Assembly: GCA_025062245.1 (NCBI GenBank)
Contig: JANXAD010000001.1
Location: forward strand, 1 to 64,000
Origin: Thermodesulfobacteriaceae bacterium
GTDB taxonomy: Bacteria > Desulfobacterota > Thermodesulfobacteria > Thermodesulfobacteriales > Thermodesulfobacteriaceae
Direction: 5' to 3'
DNA length: 64,000 nt
Within the stretch, counting starts at the first letter, position 1. Each line of letters starts with the position of its first letter. Below are positions 38,165 through 47,905 of the stretch, piece by piece. The translations under genes and the position numbers were made by a program. Below the pieces are notes generated by a model. The model was given only the letters and a program-made list of their open reading frames with translations, had not been told where the DNA came from and did not search any database.

Positions 38165-38946
38165 TAGCCAACCTCTCCAAAATCTTCTGAAGTTAATTCT
38201 TCACAGGCTAATTTTACCCTCTCTATAGCAGAGTAAAACTCTTCTTCTATAGTTCTAACTCTTAAACCAAAGGCTTTTTGAAAGGCCTTTCTTACAATCT
38301 CACCTTTAAGTAAGGCATTTTCCCAACCAAATTCAGCATACTTTTGATTTACCACCTGATTAAGTTCCATAAGGGCTTGAGCTCTTTTTCTTCTTTCCTT
38401 AGCTGCCTCCTCCAAAGGAAGATCTAAAAACTGATCTATCTTAGAAACAAAATTTTCGTAAAAACTGGCAGGAAATCTACTATCATATTCCTCTATGGCA
38501 AAGCCAAAGGTAATAAAGATAGGATCTTTAAAATAGGTAAAAAGCTCGCTTTCCACTATCTCGGAATTTTCCTTTAAAATATCCATGTATAATCGATAGG
38601 CCTGTTTAGATTTTTCCTTTACATTAGGAGGCTTTTCTGTATTAAATTCTAAAATATAATGATAAAGACTTTCATCTACGATGATAGCTAAAATTTCTCT
38701 AGCTCCTAAATCTCTCATAGCTTCTAAACGATGTCTGCCATCTACTACATAATACTTACCATCCTTGGGAGCTACAATTATGGGAGTTAAAAAACCTAAC
38801 TTTTCTATGACCATTTCTAAGTGCTTTTTCAAGCTCTCAGAGATATCCCTTTGAAAGGGTGGAATAAATATTTCGTCTAATTTAAATAAAGCCAATTTAA
38901 GAACCTGTTTTTTGACAGGCTCTTCAAAGGTAGCAATCTCTTTCAC
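38164..38946 (-). CDS. ParB/Srx-type nuclease-domain protein
   Basis: 260 aa from a GTG with a strong GGAGGGAG ribosome site. Residues about 20-95 form a ParB/sulfiredoxin-like domain: FIPPFQRD, LGFLTPIIVAPKDGKYYVVDGRHRLEAMRDLGA in parts, with the GRHR nucleotide-binding motif. The remaining part is helical with no typical ParB helix-turn-helix. It lies directly after ftsZ and before the Memo-family gene. It is not a usual chromosome-partition ParB; no parA is near. Role unknown, possibly a CTP-binding switch. Confidence 0.7.
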   Translation of the reverse strand: MKEIATFEEPVKKQVLKLALFKLDEIFIPPFQRDISESLKKHLEMVIEKLGFLTPIIVAPKDGKYYVVDGRHRLEAMRDLGAREILAIIVDESLYHYILEFNTEKPPNVKEKSKQAYRLYMDILKENSEIVESELFTYFKDPIFITFGFAIEEYDSRFPASFYENFVSKIDQFLDLPLEEAAKERRKRAQALMELNQVVNQKYAEFGWENALLKGEIVRKAFQKAFGLRVRTIEEEFYSAIERVKLACEELTSEDFGEVG

Positions 38947-38969
38947 ACCAACTCCCTCCTTTCACTAAA

Positions 38970-40094
38970 TTAATCGGCACTTCTTCTAAGAAAGGTAGGG
39001 ATTTCCAGTAAATCCTCAGTAATAAAGTCTAAGGAAAATTTTTTCCTCCTTTCTTCTTTTCTTTTCAGAGATTCGTCCAAATAAATTAAACCTTCCTTTT
39101 CTGAGGTTGGGACTTTTTTATCTTCCTTTAATCCTGTAGCAATTACCGTAATCCTTAAAAGATCTCCTAAACTTTCATCAAAAACTATACCCCAAAAGAC
39201 TTTAGCATCTGGATGAAGTTCCTTAGAAATAGTAGAGGTAATAATTTGGGTTTCCTGTATAGTGAAAGTTTCAGGACTTACGGTGATATTTAAGATTAAG
39301 CCTTTAGCTCCAGAAATAGATAAATCTTCTAAGAGGGGACTGGAGATGGCCATTTGAGTTGCAATTTCTGCTCTTTCTTCACCGTGGGCCTCCCCCATTC
39401 CCATAAGAGCCAATCCTCCGCTTTCACCCATAACCATTTTTACATCTGCAAAATCAAGATTAATATAACCGGGTGAAAGAATTAAATCTGAAATACCCTT
39501 TACGGCATAATATAATACATCATCTGCTTTTTTAAACATTTCAAAGAGTTTTTCCTGGGGAGCTCCTAAGGTAATTAACCTGTCGTTAGGTATAACTATC
39601 ATAGTATCTACATATTTTTTCAACTCTTCTAAACCCTCTTCAGCCACCTTCATTCTAAATCTTCCTTCAAAGGTAAAAGGTTTAGTTACTACCGCTACCG
39701 TTAAAATTTCCATTTCTTTACATATTCGGGCTATTACGGGAGAAGCTCCTGTTCCTGTGCCTCCTCCCATGCCAGCAGCTATAAAAACCATATCGGCATT
39801 GGCTAAACATTCTCTAATCTCCCTTTCACTCTCTAAAGCAGATTGTCTTCCAATTTCAGGATCCCCCCCTGCTCCTAATCCTTTAGTTAAATTTTTACCT
39901 AAATGAATTTTAGTTGAGGCTAAATTTAAGCTTAAAATCTTATAATCGGTATTGGCTGCTATAAATTCCACTCCTTGAAGTCCCTTTTTTATCATATTTC
40001 CTAAGGCGTTTCCTCCTCCACCACCTACTCCTATAACTTTTATATTAGGTTGAATCTTTAAGTCTCCCTCTTCCCTAAAAATAGAATTAGCCAT
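38970..40094 (-). CDS. ftsZ: Cell division protein FtsZ
   Basis: 374 aa, tubulin-like GTPase that forms the Z-ring. IGVGGGGGNALGNM near residue 22, the tubulin signature GGGTGTGASPVIA near 110, and the synergy loop region follow. The C-terminal peptide (EIPTFLRRSAD) is the conserved tail that binds FtsA. It closes the dcw gene order, downstream of ftsA. Confidence 0.98.
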   Translation of the reverse strand: MANSIFREEGDLKIQPNIKVIGVGGGGGNALGNMIKKGLQGVEFIAANTDYKILSLNLASTKIHLGKNLTKGLGAGGDPEIGRQSALESEREIRECLANADMVFIAAGMGGGTGTGASPVIARICKEMEILTVAVVTKPFTFEGRFRMKVAEEGLEELKKYVDTMIVIPNDRLITLGAPQEKLFEMFKKADDVLYYAVKGISDLILSPGYINLDFADVKMVMGESGGLALMGMGEAHGEERAEIATQMAISSPLLEDLSISGAKGLILNITVSPETFTIQETQIITSTISKELHPDAKVFWGIVFDESLGDLLRITVIATGLKEDKKVPTSEKEGLIYLDESLKRKEERRKKFSLDFITEDLLEIPTFLRRSAD

Positions 40095-40109
40095 CTTATC
40101 CCTCCTAAG

Positions 40110-41324
40110 TTAAAATTTTGATTTGATTAATTCTTTAATTCTTTCCCAAAGACTTTTACCTTTGGATTTTACCTCAGCTTCAGTCTCTAAGGCACTATAG
40201 GCGTAAAGCAACAAACCTACTGCGGTGGCATACTGGGGATGATAAATCTCTTCAGTAAGGCCTGGAAGCTTAGGTGGATAACCTATTCTGGTGGGTAGAT
40301 CTAAAATCTGGTCTGCTAAATAAATTAATCCAGGGATAAGAGCAGAACCTCCAGTTAAAACTAAACCACTGGTAATTTTCATTTTGTCCCCAAAATTACT
40401 TAGTTCCGCCTCCACTAATTCCAAAAGTTCTCTTACTCTAAGCTCTAAAATTTCGGCTAAAACTTTTCGACTCAATTTTTTAGAGGGTCTATTCCCTATT
40501 CCAGGCACCTCCACAATCTCCTCATCTTGTACCAATTCCTTTAAGCAAACCCCTGATTGAATCTTTAATCTTTCAGCCTCGGTTCTGGAAGTTCTTAACC
40601 CTATAGCTAAATCATTAGTAAGAAGTTCTCCTCCCACAGGAATAGAGGATACAAATCTTAAAACATTATCCCAAAAACAAATTATATCTGTAGTTCCTCC
40701 TCCAAAATCTATAAGCACTACCCCTAATTCCTTTTCTTCAGGAGTTAAAACTGCTTCGGCAGAAGCTATTCCCTGAAAAACTATTCCCTCTATTTCCAAA
40801 TTTAACTTTTCAAAACAGCGGATCAAATTCTGCAAAACCGAACGATTAGCTGTAATAAACTGGACATGGGCCTCCAATCTCATGCCTGTCATTCCTACAG
40901 GATGTAAAATCCCTCGGTGTTGGTCCACAATAAATTCTTGAGGAATAACATGTAAGATAGTTCTATCAGGAGGTAGTTCAATAGCTTGGGCAGATTCTAA
41001 CACTTCTTGAACTTCTAAAGAGGTAACCTGTTTTTCCTTTAAAGCCACTACTCCCATTCCAGAAACAGTTTTAATATGACTTCCAGCTATACTGGTATAA
41101 ACACTTTTAACATTTACCTTAGCTTGACCTTTAGCCTTTTCTATAGCACTTTTTATACTTAAAGTAGCTTCTTCTATATTAATAATTATACCTTTTTTTA
41201 ATCCCTTAGAAGGAACTACTCCCATACCAGTAACCCAAAGTTTACCTTCCCTTTCCTCTCCTATCAAAGCACAAATTTTAGTAGTTCCTATGTCTACTAC
41301 TAAAATAGCCTCTTCTTTACCCAT
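40110..41324 (-). CDS. ftsA: Cell division protein FtsA
   Basis: 404 aa, actin-like ATPase that tethers FtsZ to the membrane. VVDIGTTKICALIGE at the N-terminus, the SHS2/1C insertion, DFGGGTTDI near 205, and GLVLTGGSALIPG near 328 are seen. The C-terminus ends in a basic amphipathic helix (LWERIKELIKSKF) suited to membrane binding. Fifteen bases separate it from ftsZ. Confidence 0.97.
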   Translation of the reverse strand: MGKEEAILVVDIGTTKICALIGEEREGKLWVTGMGVVPSKGLKKGIIINIEEATLSIKSAIEKAKGQAKVNVKSVYTSIAGSHIKTVSGMGVVALKEKQVTSLEVQEVLESAQAIELPPDRTILHVIPQEFIVDQHRGILHPVGMTGMRLEAHVQFITANRSVLQNLIRCFEKLNLEIEGIVFQGIASAEAVLTPEEKELGVVLIDFGGGTTDIICFWDNVLRFVSSIPVGGELLTNDLAIGLRTSRTEAERLKIQSGVCLKELVQDEEIVEVPGIGNRPSKKLSRKVLAEILELRVRELLELVEAELSNFGDKMKITSGLVLTGGSALIPGLIYLADQILDLPTRIGYPPKLPGLTEEIYHPQYATAVGLLLYAYSALETEAEVKSKGKSLWERIKELIKSKF

Positions 41325-41327
41325 TTT

Positions 41328-42056
41328 TTAACTCCTAAATTTAATTAAAGCTTTACCAAAAGGATAATCCATTCTTATTACTTCAATTTTTTCCATTAAG
41401 TTCTTTTCATAAAAATAAGTTACAATTCTATCCAAATTTTTATATAAAAATTGCCAGTCCTTTTCCATAATTAAAGGAAAATAGATTTTAACCTGATTTT
41501 TAGTAATAAAAATAATACTATCTTCTTCTAAAATAATTTTAGAAAAACTTTCATATACTGGTAAATAGGATTTATTACTTTTAAGCCAACTCAAAAAGTT
41601 AAAAAAGTTTTCCCTAAATTCTTCATTTTTTATCTCTACTATAGGATAAAATAGGTAATCTTCAGGTAAAATACCACTTATTATTTCTCCTCTTTTACTT
41701 ATCAAGAATCCTTTATTATCTTTTATTAAAATAGCTAAGGGTTCCTTTTCTTTTACTTTTATCTCTAAAAGGCCAGGAAGATGCCTAATTACTAAAACCT
41801 CTTCTATTCTGGGATGTTTCAGAAGTTTTTCTCTGATTATGGAGAGAGAAATTTTATAAAGCCTTTCTCCTCCTTTGAGTTCAGTAAATTTAATAATTTC
41901 TTCTTTGCTTATTTTATTATTACCAACTATCCTAATTTCCTTAAGTAAAAAGAGATCGGTAAAATAAAGTAAATAAAAAATAGTAAAAAATAAAAAGAAA
42001 AGCACACCTCCACCAATTACAAAGGGGTTTTTTATCAATTTTTTTACAAGCTGCAT
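41328..42056 (-). CDS. ftsQ: Cell division protein FtsQ
   Basis: 242 aa. Short cytoplasmic part, one membrane helix (about 13-33) and a periplasmic POTRA domain (LFLLKEIRIVGNNKISKEEI, LPGLLEIKVKEKEPLAIL). FtsQ is the bitopic scaffold of the divisome. It overlaps the murB end by 13 bases and is three bases from ftsA. Sequence is divergent but the position and topology are decisive. Confidence 0.9.
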   Translation of the reverse strand: MQLVKKLIKNPFVIGGGVLFFLFFTIFYLLYFTDLFLLKEIRIVGNNKISKEEIIKFTELKGGERLYKISLSIIREKLLKHPRIEEVLVIRHLPGLLEIKVKEKEPLAILIKDNKGFLISKRGEIISGILPEDYLFYPIVEIKNEEFRENFFNFLSWLKSNKSYLPVYESFSKIILEEDSIIFITKNQVKIYFPLIMEKDWQFLYKNLDRIVTYFYEKNLMEKIEVIRMDYPFGKALIKFRS

Positions 42057-42958
42057 CCTAAGAACTTTACCTCCGGTTCTAAAAAGGTTTGAAATCTTAG
42101 GTAAACCTCTTCTTGAGCTTTTCTAATAAGTTCTAAAACGTCTTCAGCCTTAGCTCCTCCTAAATTTACTATAAAATTAGCATGTTTTTCTGAGATTTTA
42201 GCTCTCCCTACTTTGTATCCCTTTAATCCACAGGCTTCTATAAACCATCCTGCATAACAACAAGGAGGATTCTTAAAAACAGAACCAAAGGTTTTTTCCA
42301 AAAAAGGTTGAGTTTTCTTTCTCCTTTCTATGTAATTTTGCATTTTAGTCCAAATTTTTTCTTTCTCCTCCTTTACAAATTCCAGTTCAGCAGAAAGAAT
42401 CACTCCCTCTTCTTTAAACCATCTATAACCCCAAAGATTAGAAGAAGAACTTACTACTTTAATTTCACCCTTTTGATAGAGCTCAACCTTTTTAACTACT
42501 TCTGAAACGCTTTGATGGAAAGCTCCGGCATTCATCCGAATAGCACCCCCTAAGGTAGCAGGTACCCCCACCAAAAACTCTAATCCAGAAAAACCCTCTT
42601 TAAAGGTAAATCCGATAATCCTATTAACTAAAGTTCCTGCCAAAACCTTTACTCTTAACTTACTTTTTTCCTTCTCTATTACCTCTATCCCTTTAAAATT
42701 TCTTAAATTGATTACTACTCCTTTAAAACCTCTATCCCCCACTAAAAGATTACTTCCTCCTCCTAAAATGAAATAGGAAAGATTTTCTTTTTCTAAAAGA
42801 TTTAGCAAGTTAACTAAGTCTCTTATATTTTGGGGAAAAATCATTCTTAAGCATGGTCCTCCGATTTTGATAGTGGTATAGGGAGCTAAAACTTCCTCTT
42901 CTTTAAAGGGAATTTCCCACTTTTTTAAATATAAATCTAACTTTAATAAATCTTTCAT
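42044..42958 (-). CDS. murB: UDP-N-acetylenolpyruvoylglucosamine reductase
   Basis: 304 aa, FAD-dependent enzyme that makes UDP-MurNAc. FAD-binding TTIKIGGPC and FILGGGSNLLVGDRGF near residue 65, VGVPATLGGAIRMNAGAF near 130, and FGSVFKNP (catalytic serine region) near 226 are present; the shorter, type II-like form. Four-base overlap with murC. Confidence 0.95.
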   Translation of the reverse strand: MKDLLKLDLYLKKWEIPFKEEEVLAPYTTIKIGGPCLRMIFPQNIRDLVNLLNLLEKENLSYFILGGGSNLLVGDRGFKGVVINLRNFKGIEVIEKEKSKLRVKVLAGTLVNRIIGFTFKEGFSGLEFLVGVPATLGGAIRMNAGAFHQSVSEVVKKVELYQKGEIKVVSSSSNLWGYRWFKEEGVILSAELEFVKEEKEKIWTKMQNYIERRKKTQPFLEKTFGSVFKNPPCCYAGWFIEACGLKGYKVGRAKISEKHANFIVNLGGAKAEDVLELIRKAQEEVYLRFQTFLEPEVKFLGCSL

Positions 42959-44325
42959 TTCTTTAATAGGTTATGAAGTTTGTAAATATCTCCTGCTCCC
43001 ATAGTTACTATTACTTGTCCTGGTTCTACTATTTTTTTTAAGATTTCTACTGCATTGGGGAGGTCTTTGGTAAAAAAGGTGGGTTTATTACTTCTTAAAC
43101 TATTCACATTTTCAAAAAGAGTTCTTCCGCTAATTCCAGGAAGGGGAGCTTCGCTGGCAGGATAAATTTCAGTTAAAATTAAAATATCCGGTTCCTTTAA
43201 AACTATCAAAAAATCTTCCCAAAGGGCTTTCACTCGAGTATAACGATGGGGTTGAAAAACTAAAAGGAGTTTTTTATCAGAATACATTTTTCTTAAAGTT
43301 GATAAGGTTTCTTCTACCTCCTTAGGATGATGCGCATAATCGTCAAGAAGATAACATCCTTCCCACTCACCCTTGAATTCCAATCTTCTTCCAACCCCTT
43401 TAAAATTCTCTAAAACCTCTAAAACCTTAGCTATGGGCAAGTTAAGTTCTAAAGCTACCCCTAGGGCTCCTAAAGCATTAAGCACATTATGGGTCCCAGG
43501 AACCCCTAATTTCATTTTACCTAAGGGTTTATCCTCCTTGTAAATTTCTACCAAAGGATAGGCTTTATCCTCAAGAATTTTACCTCTTAAAAGATTTTTC
43601 TCTAAAAATCCATAAAAAAGAAAGGGCCCAAAAATTTCCTTAGAAATATCTTGGACTCCCTGATCGTCTCCGCATAGAATAACCTTTCCTTGAGCAGAAC
43701 ACCTTTTAATAAAATTAATAAAAGCCTTTTTAACGGCCGAAAAGTCTGCATAAAAGTCAAGATGTTCCCTATCTATGTTGGTAATCACCTCTATAAAGGG
43801 GTTATAACATAAAAAAGAACCATCACTTTCATCAGCCTCAGCCACTAAAAATTCGCTTTTACCCAAAACAGAGTGACTATTAATATTTTTAATAATTCCT
43901 CCTACTATTACCGTAGGATTCTTCTTAAGAGCTATAAGGATTTCTGCGATCATAGAAGTGGTGGTGGTCTTTCCGTGAGAACCAGCTACTACGATACTTT
44001 TGGGATACAAATTCATCACTTGAGAAAGCATCTGGGCTCTTGGAATTACCCACAATCCCATTTCCTTAGCTTTTACCAGCTCTACATTTTCTAAGGAGAC
44101 CGCTGAAGAGTATACTACTATTTCAGGTTTTTCCTTTTCTAAGTGTTTTTTAGAATGCTCATAATACACTGTTATACCCTTTTTTTCTAAAATTTGGGTA
44201 TACTTACTTTGACTTATATCACAGCCTGTAACCCTATGTCCTAAGGTAGCCAAAACTAAAGCTAAACTACTCATTCCTACTCCACCAATACCCACAAAAT
44301 GAATATTTCTCTTTTTCTCAAGCAT
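42955..44325 (-). CDS. murC: UDP-N-acetylmuramate--L-alanine ligase
   Basis: 456 aa. Mur ligase that adds L-Ala to UDP-MurNAc. VGIGGVGMSSLA at the N-terminus, ATP-binding GSHGKTTTTSMI near residue 115, EADESDGSFL near 168 and DYAHHPKEVEETL near 325. Full length, in operon order between murG and murB, with short overlaps. Confidence 0.97.
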   Translation of the reverse strand: MLEKKRNIHFVGIGGVGMSSLALVLATLGHRVTGCDISQSKYTQILEKKGITVYYEHSKKHLEKEKPEIVVYSSAVSLENVELVKAKEMGLWVIPRAQMLSQVMNLYPKSIVVAGSHGKTTTTSMIAEILIALKKNPTVIVGGIIKNINSHSVLGKSEFLVAEADESDGSFLCYNPFIEVITNIDREHLDFYADFSAVKKAFINFIKRCSAQGKVILCGDDQGVQDISKEIFGPFLFYGFLEKNLLRGKILEDKAYPLVEIYKEDKPLGKMKLGVPGTHNVLNALGALGVALELNLPIAKVLEVLENFKGVGRRLEFKGEWEGCYLLDDYAHHPKEVEETLSTLRKMYSDKKLLLVFQPHRYTRVKALWEDFLIVLKEPDILILTEIYPASEAPLPGISGRTLFENVNSLRSNKPTFFTKDLPNAVEILKKIVEPGQVIVTMGAGDIYKLHNLLKK

Positions 44326-45400
44326 TTTCCACCAAGGCTTCCATCTCTTTTATAATTATTTCTTCTGAATTTTCTACATAAAAATCTTCCATAGCTTTAG
44401 CCATATTTTTAAGCTTTTTTTCATCTTGAAAGAGCTCTTTAAGCAAAGAGTATACCCTATCGGGAGTTGCTACTTCCTGCCTTAAGTAAAAGGCTCCTCC
44501 CTTTTTAGCTACAATTTCTGCATTTCTTTCTTGATGATTTTTGGTGGCATAGGGGAAGGGAATAAAAAGGGCAGGTTTCCCTAAGGCAAAAAGTTCTGCT
44601 AAGGTAGTTGCTCCTGCTCTTCCCAAAATTAAATCTGCCTGGGCATAAGCCCAAGCCATATCTTCAATAAAAGAAAAAACCTTTATTCTCTCTAATTGTT
44701 CTTGAGATAAAATTTTTAAGTACTCCTCCCTAACCCAATCCAAATCTTCTAAACCTGTTTGATGGATAACTAACAAATTTTCAAATTCAGCTAAAAGTTG
44801 GGGCACTACTTTAAGGGCAAGTTGATTGATAAATCTGGCTCCCAAGCTTCCTCCTAAAATTAAAAGTCCCTTTCCAGAATGTTCTTTTTCCCTCCTTTTT
44901 TTAATTTCCCCTCTTACAGGATTTCCAGAAAAAACCACCTTTTTAGAGGGAAAAAATTTTTCACTTCCTGGTATACTAATAAAAACTTTATCTACTAATT
45001 TACTTAATACTTTATTAGCTAAACCTGGTTCTAAATTTTGCTCGTGCAAAGAGGTTCTTTTACCCTTAAGTTTGCCTGCCAAAACTACGGGAAAGGAGAT
45101 ATAACCACCTGTAGCAAAGATAATCTGAGGTTCTATAGTTTTTATAAATTTACAGGCCTTTAAAAAAGCCTTTATCATTTTGTAACTGGCTTTTATTTTA
45201 TCTTTAAGAGCTCTGCCTAAGAATCCTTCTACCTCTAATTCTAAAACTGGAAAGGGTTTATTTTTTAAAATTAGACGTTCTATTTTTCTCGTGCCAGAAA
45301 TAAAGTAAACCTCTCGTCCTCTTTCTAAAAGGCTTTGAGCTAAGGCTAAACCTGGAAAAATGTGCCCCCCTGTTCCACCTGCTACAATTAACCACCTCAA
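44318..45400 (-). CDS. murG: UDP-GlcNAc:lipid I N-acetylglucosamine transferase MurG
   Basis: 360 aa, GT28 peripheral membrane enzyme that makes lipid II. GGTGGHIFPGLALAQSL near residue 8, ATGGYISFPVVLAG near 95, LGGSLGARFINQ near 180, and the donor-site region LILGRAGATTLAELFALGKPALFIP in parts near 260. The start overlaps the murD stop by four bases, leaving no room for ftsW, which usually lies between murD and murG. Confidence 0.96.
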   Translation of the reverse strand: MRWLIVAGGTGGHIFPGLALAQSLLERGREVYFISGTRKIERLILKNKPFPVLELEVEGFLGRALKDKIKASYKMIKAFLKACKFIKTIEPQIIFATGGYISFPVVLAGKLKGKRTSLHEQNLEPGLANKVLSKLVDKVFISIPGSEKFFPSKKVVFSGNPVRGEIKKRREKEHSGKGLLILGGSLGARFINQLALKVVPQLLAEFENLLVIHQTGLEDLDWVREEYLKILSQEQLERIKVFSFIEDMAWAYAQADLILGRAGATTLAELFALGKPALFIPFPYATKNHQERNAEIVAKKGGAFYLRQEVATPDRVYSLLKELFQDEKKLKNMAKAMEDFYVENSEEIIIKEMEALVENA

Positions 45401-46803
45401 TGGTAAACCTCTTTTTTATCTTCTAAAGCTCTTTCTTTAAAAAAAGAGGGAGCATATTTTAAAACCAGTTCTCTAAAAATTTCTCCTCTTTCTTGATAAT
45501 CACTAAATTGGTCAAAACTTGAACAGGCTGGGGAGAAAAGAACCGTATCCCCTGGTTGAGAAATTTTAAAAGCTAAGGCTAAAGCCTCAGCTAAGTTGTC
45601 TACCATGTAAGTTTCTGTTAAACCTTGAAGCTCTTCAGCTATAATATACTTAGCTTCTCCCATTAAAATAAGACTTTTAACCTTTTCTTTGATGAAAGCT
45701 GCCAAAGGTAAGTAAGAAGCTCCCTTATGTTTACCTCCTAAGATCAGAATTACAGGATAATTAACTGAATTTAAAGCCTGTAAAGTGGCATCCACATTGG
45801 TAGCTTTGGAATCATTAATGAAATAAACTCCTCCGAAGCTTCCAACAAACTCCAATCTATGAGGAAATCCTGTAAATTCTTTAATAAGCTTAGCTATACT
45901 CTCTTTGGAAGCTCCAAGCAAACGAGCTCCTAAACTACCTGCTATATAATTTAGTTTATTATGTATCCCTTTAAGTTTAAAGCCTAAAAAGGAAAAAACC
46001 TCTTCTCCCTCTTCCGTAGTTAACACGAATTCTTCTTCACCTTTCAAATAGGCCGAAAGATTTTTTTCCTTTCCAAAAAAGAGAAGAGTTCCACCTATCA
46101 TATTTTTAAACTTTTCAAACCAGGATTCCTTATAAGGCAAAATGCTAAAGTCTTCTTTTCTCTGCTTTTCAAAAAGTCTATATTTATAATAGGCATATTC
46201 TTCTTCGTTACGGTATCTTTCCAAGTGATCAGGGGTTATATTTAAAAGAATTCCGATTTTGGGAAAAAAGTTTTCAATCGTTTCTAATTGAAAACTTGAA
46301 ACCTCTAAAACTAATTTATCTACTTTAGCTTGAGATAAAACATATTCAGAAAGGGGAATCCCGAAATTAGCTCCGGTAAAGACTTTGTAACCTGAAAGTT
46401 TTAATAATTCAGAAACTATGGAAGTGGTGGTGGTCTTTCCGTTAGTTCCAGTAATAGCAATAGTGTTTTCCTTTTCCTTTTCAGAGAGAAATCGCCAAGC
46501 AAGTTCTAATTCACTCCATACTGGTATTTCCCTTTTATAGCAAATTGCGTAAACTTCTCTTGGAACCCCAGGGCTTACTACAATCAAATCTGCAGAAAGC
46601 AAAGTCTCTTTCTTATGCCCACCTGTTTCAAAGATTACCCCTCCACTTATTTCAAAGGTTGAAATCAGAGAAGGGGGAAGCTCCTCTTTCTTTCTTTTTT
46701 CCGAAATAATTACATTGGCTCCCTTTACTAAAAGAAGCCGAGTAGCTGCTATTCCACTTTTTCCATATCCTATTACTACTACCCTTTTATTTCTAAGATT
46801 CAT
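45397..46803 (-). CDS. murD: UDP-N-acetylmuramoyl-L-alanine--D-glutamate ligase
   Basis: 468 aa. Mur ligase that adds D-Glu. N-terminal VVVIGYGKSGIAATRLL, ATP-binding ITGTNGKTTTTSIVSE near residue 118, EVSSFQLETIENF near 170, and FINDSKATNVDATLQAL near 328. Normal length. Lies 25 bases after mraY. Confidence 0.96.
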   Translation of the reverse strand: MNLRNKRVVVIGYGKSGIAATRLLLVKGANVIISEKRKKEELPPSLISTFEISGGVIFETGGHKKETLLSADLIVVSPGVPREVYAICYKREIPVWSELELAWRFLSEKEKENTIAITGTNGKTTTTSIVSELLKLSGYKVFTGANFGIPLSEYVLSQAKVDKLVLEVSSFQLETIENFFPKIGILLNITPDHLERYRNEEEYAYYKYRLFEKQRKEDFSILPYKESWFEKFKNMIGGTLLFFGKEKNLSAYLKGEEEFVLTTEEGEEVFSFLGFKLKGIHNKLNYIAGSLGARLLGASKESIAKLIKEFTGFPHRLEFVGSFGGVYFINDSKATNVDATLQALNSVNYPVILILGGKHKGASYLPLAAFIKEKVKSLILMGEAKYIIAEELQGLTETYMVDNLAEALALAFKISQPGDTVLFSPACSSFDQFSDYQERGEIFRELVLKYAPSFFKERALEDKKEVYH

Positions 46804-46828
46804 GGTTTCCCTCTCTATCTTGTTTTTT

Positions 46829-47905
46829 CTATCTTATTTTTAAAGTACTTAAGGCTATTAGTCCACAAATCACAGAAACAATCCAAAACCTTATAACTAC
46901 TTTACTTTCCTTCCAGTTTAAGAGTTCAAAGTGATGATGGAGAGGAGCCATTTTAAAAATTCTTTTTCCTTTAGTCAATTTGAAGTATCCTACTTGAAGA
47001 ATAACGGAGAGAGCCTCCACTACAAAAACTGCTCCTGCAATAACCAAAATAAATTCCTGTTTAATCATCAAAGAGATAGCTCCTAAGGTAGCTCCTAGGG
47101 AAAGGGAACCTACATCTCCCATAAAAATTTCTGCTGGGTGGGAGTTATACCAAAGAAATCCCAACCCTGCTCCCCCTAAAATAGCACAAAAAATAGCTAA
47201 CTCTCCAGCATAGGGTATATAGGGAATAAATAAATAGTTAGCAAATTTAACATGTCCTGCTATGTAAGAAAAGACAGCATAAACCCCAGCAACCACACAA
47301 AAAGGAACTATAGCTAATCCATCCAGTCCATCGGTAAGATTCATAGCATTAGAACTTCCCAGAATTACTAAAATAGAAAAAATTAGATAGCCTAAGCTTA
47401 GTTCTAAAAAAAGGTTTTTAAAAAAGGGGAAGTAAAGAATGGTACTATGATTTAAGTGATGATAAAGGATTAGATAAAATACTCCTACTAAAAGGACTTG
47501 GATAGCAAGCTTTTGTCTGGCCTTTAATCCCAAATTGTGTTTTTTCTTTACCTTTAAGAAATCATCCCAAAAGCCAATAGCTCCAAAACCCATAAGAGTA
47601 AAAAGAGCTAACCAAATAAAGGGATTAGCAAGATTGCACCACAGAAGAGTTGAAATAACTATACTTACAATAATAATTAATCCTCCCATAGTGGGAGTTC
47701 CTGTTTTAACTTGATGGTGAGTTGGCCCCTCTTCTCTTATGATTTGTCCAAACTGCTTTTCTTTCATGTATCTTATAAAAGGTGGCATCAAAAGATAGAC
47801 TAACAAAAAGGCTGTTAAAGAACCGTAAATTAAACGGAAGGTAATGTATTTAAAAAGATTAAAAACACCAATCCATTCACTAAGATAATGAAGGTAATAA
47901 AACAT
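46829..47905 (-). CDS. mraY: Phospho-N-acetylmuramoyl-pentapeptide transferase
   Basis: 358 aa, about ten membrane helices. MraY links UDP-MurNAc-pentapeptide to undecaprenyl phosphate to form lipid I. GFWDDFLKVKKKHNLGLKARQK (aspartate pair) near residue 112, AMNLTDGLDGLAI near 187, and the HHHFELLNW histidine motif near 323 are present. It overlaps the end of murF by 26 bases. Confidence 0.97.
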   Translation of the reverse strand: MFYYLHYLSEWIGVFNLFKYITFRLIYGSLTAFLLVYLLMPPFIRYMKEKQFGQIIREEGPTHHQVKTGTPTMGGLIIIVSIVISTLLWCNLANPFIWLALFTLMGFGAIGFWDDFLKVKKKHNLGLKARQKLAIQVLLVGVFYLILYHHLNHSTILYFPFFKNLFLELSLGYLIFSILVILGSSNAMNLTDGLDGLAIVPFCVVAGVYAVFSYIAGHVKFANYLFIPYIPYAGELAIFCAILGGAGLGFLWYNSHPAEIFMGDVGSLSLGATLGAISLMIKQEFILVIAGAVFVVEALSVILQVGYFKLTKGKRIFKMAPLHHHFELLNWKESKVVIRFWIVSVICGLIALSTLKIR

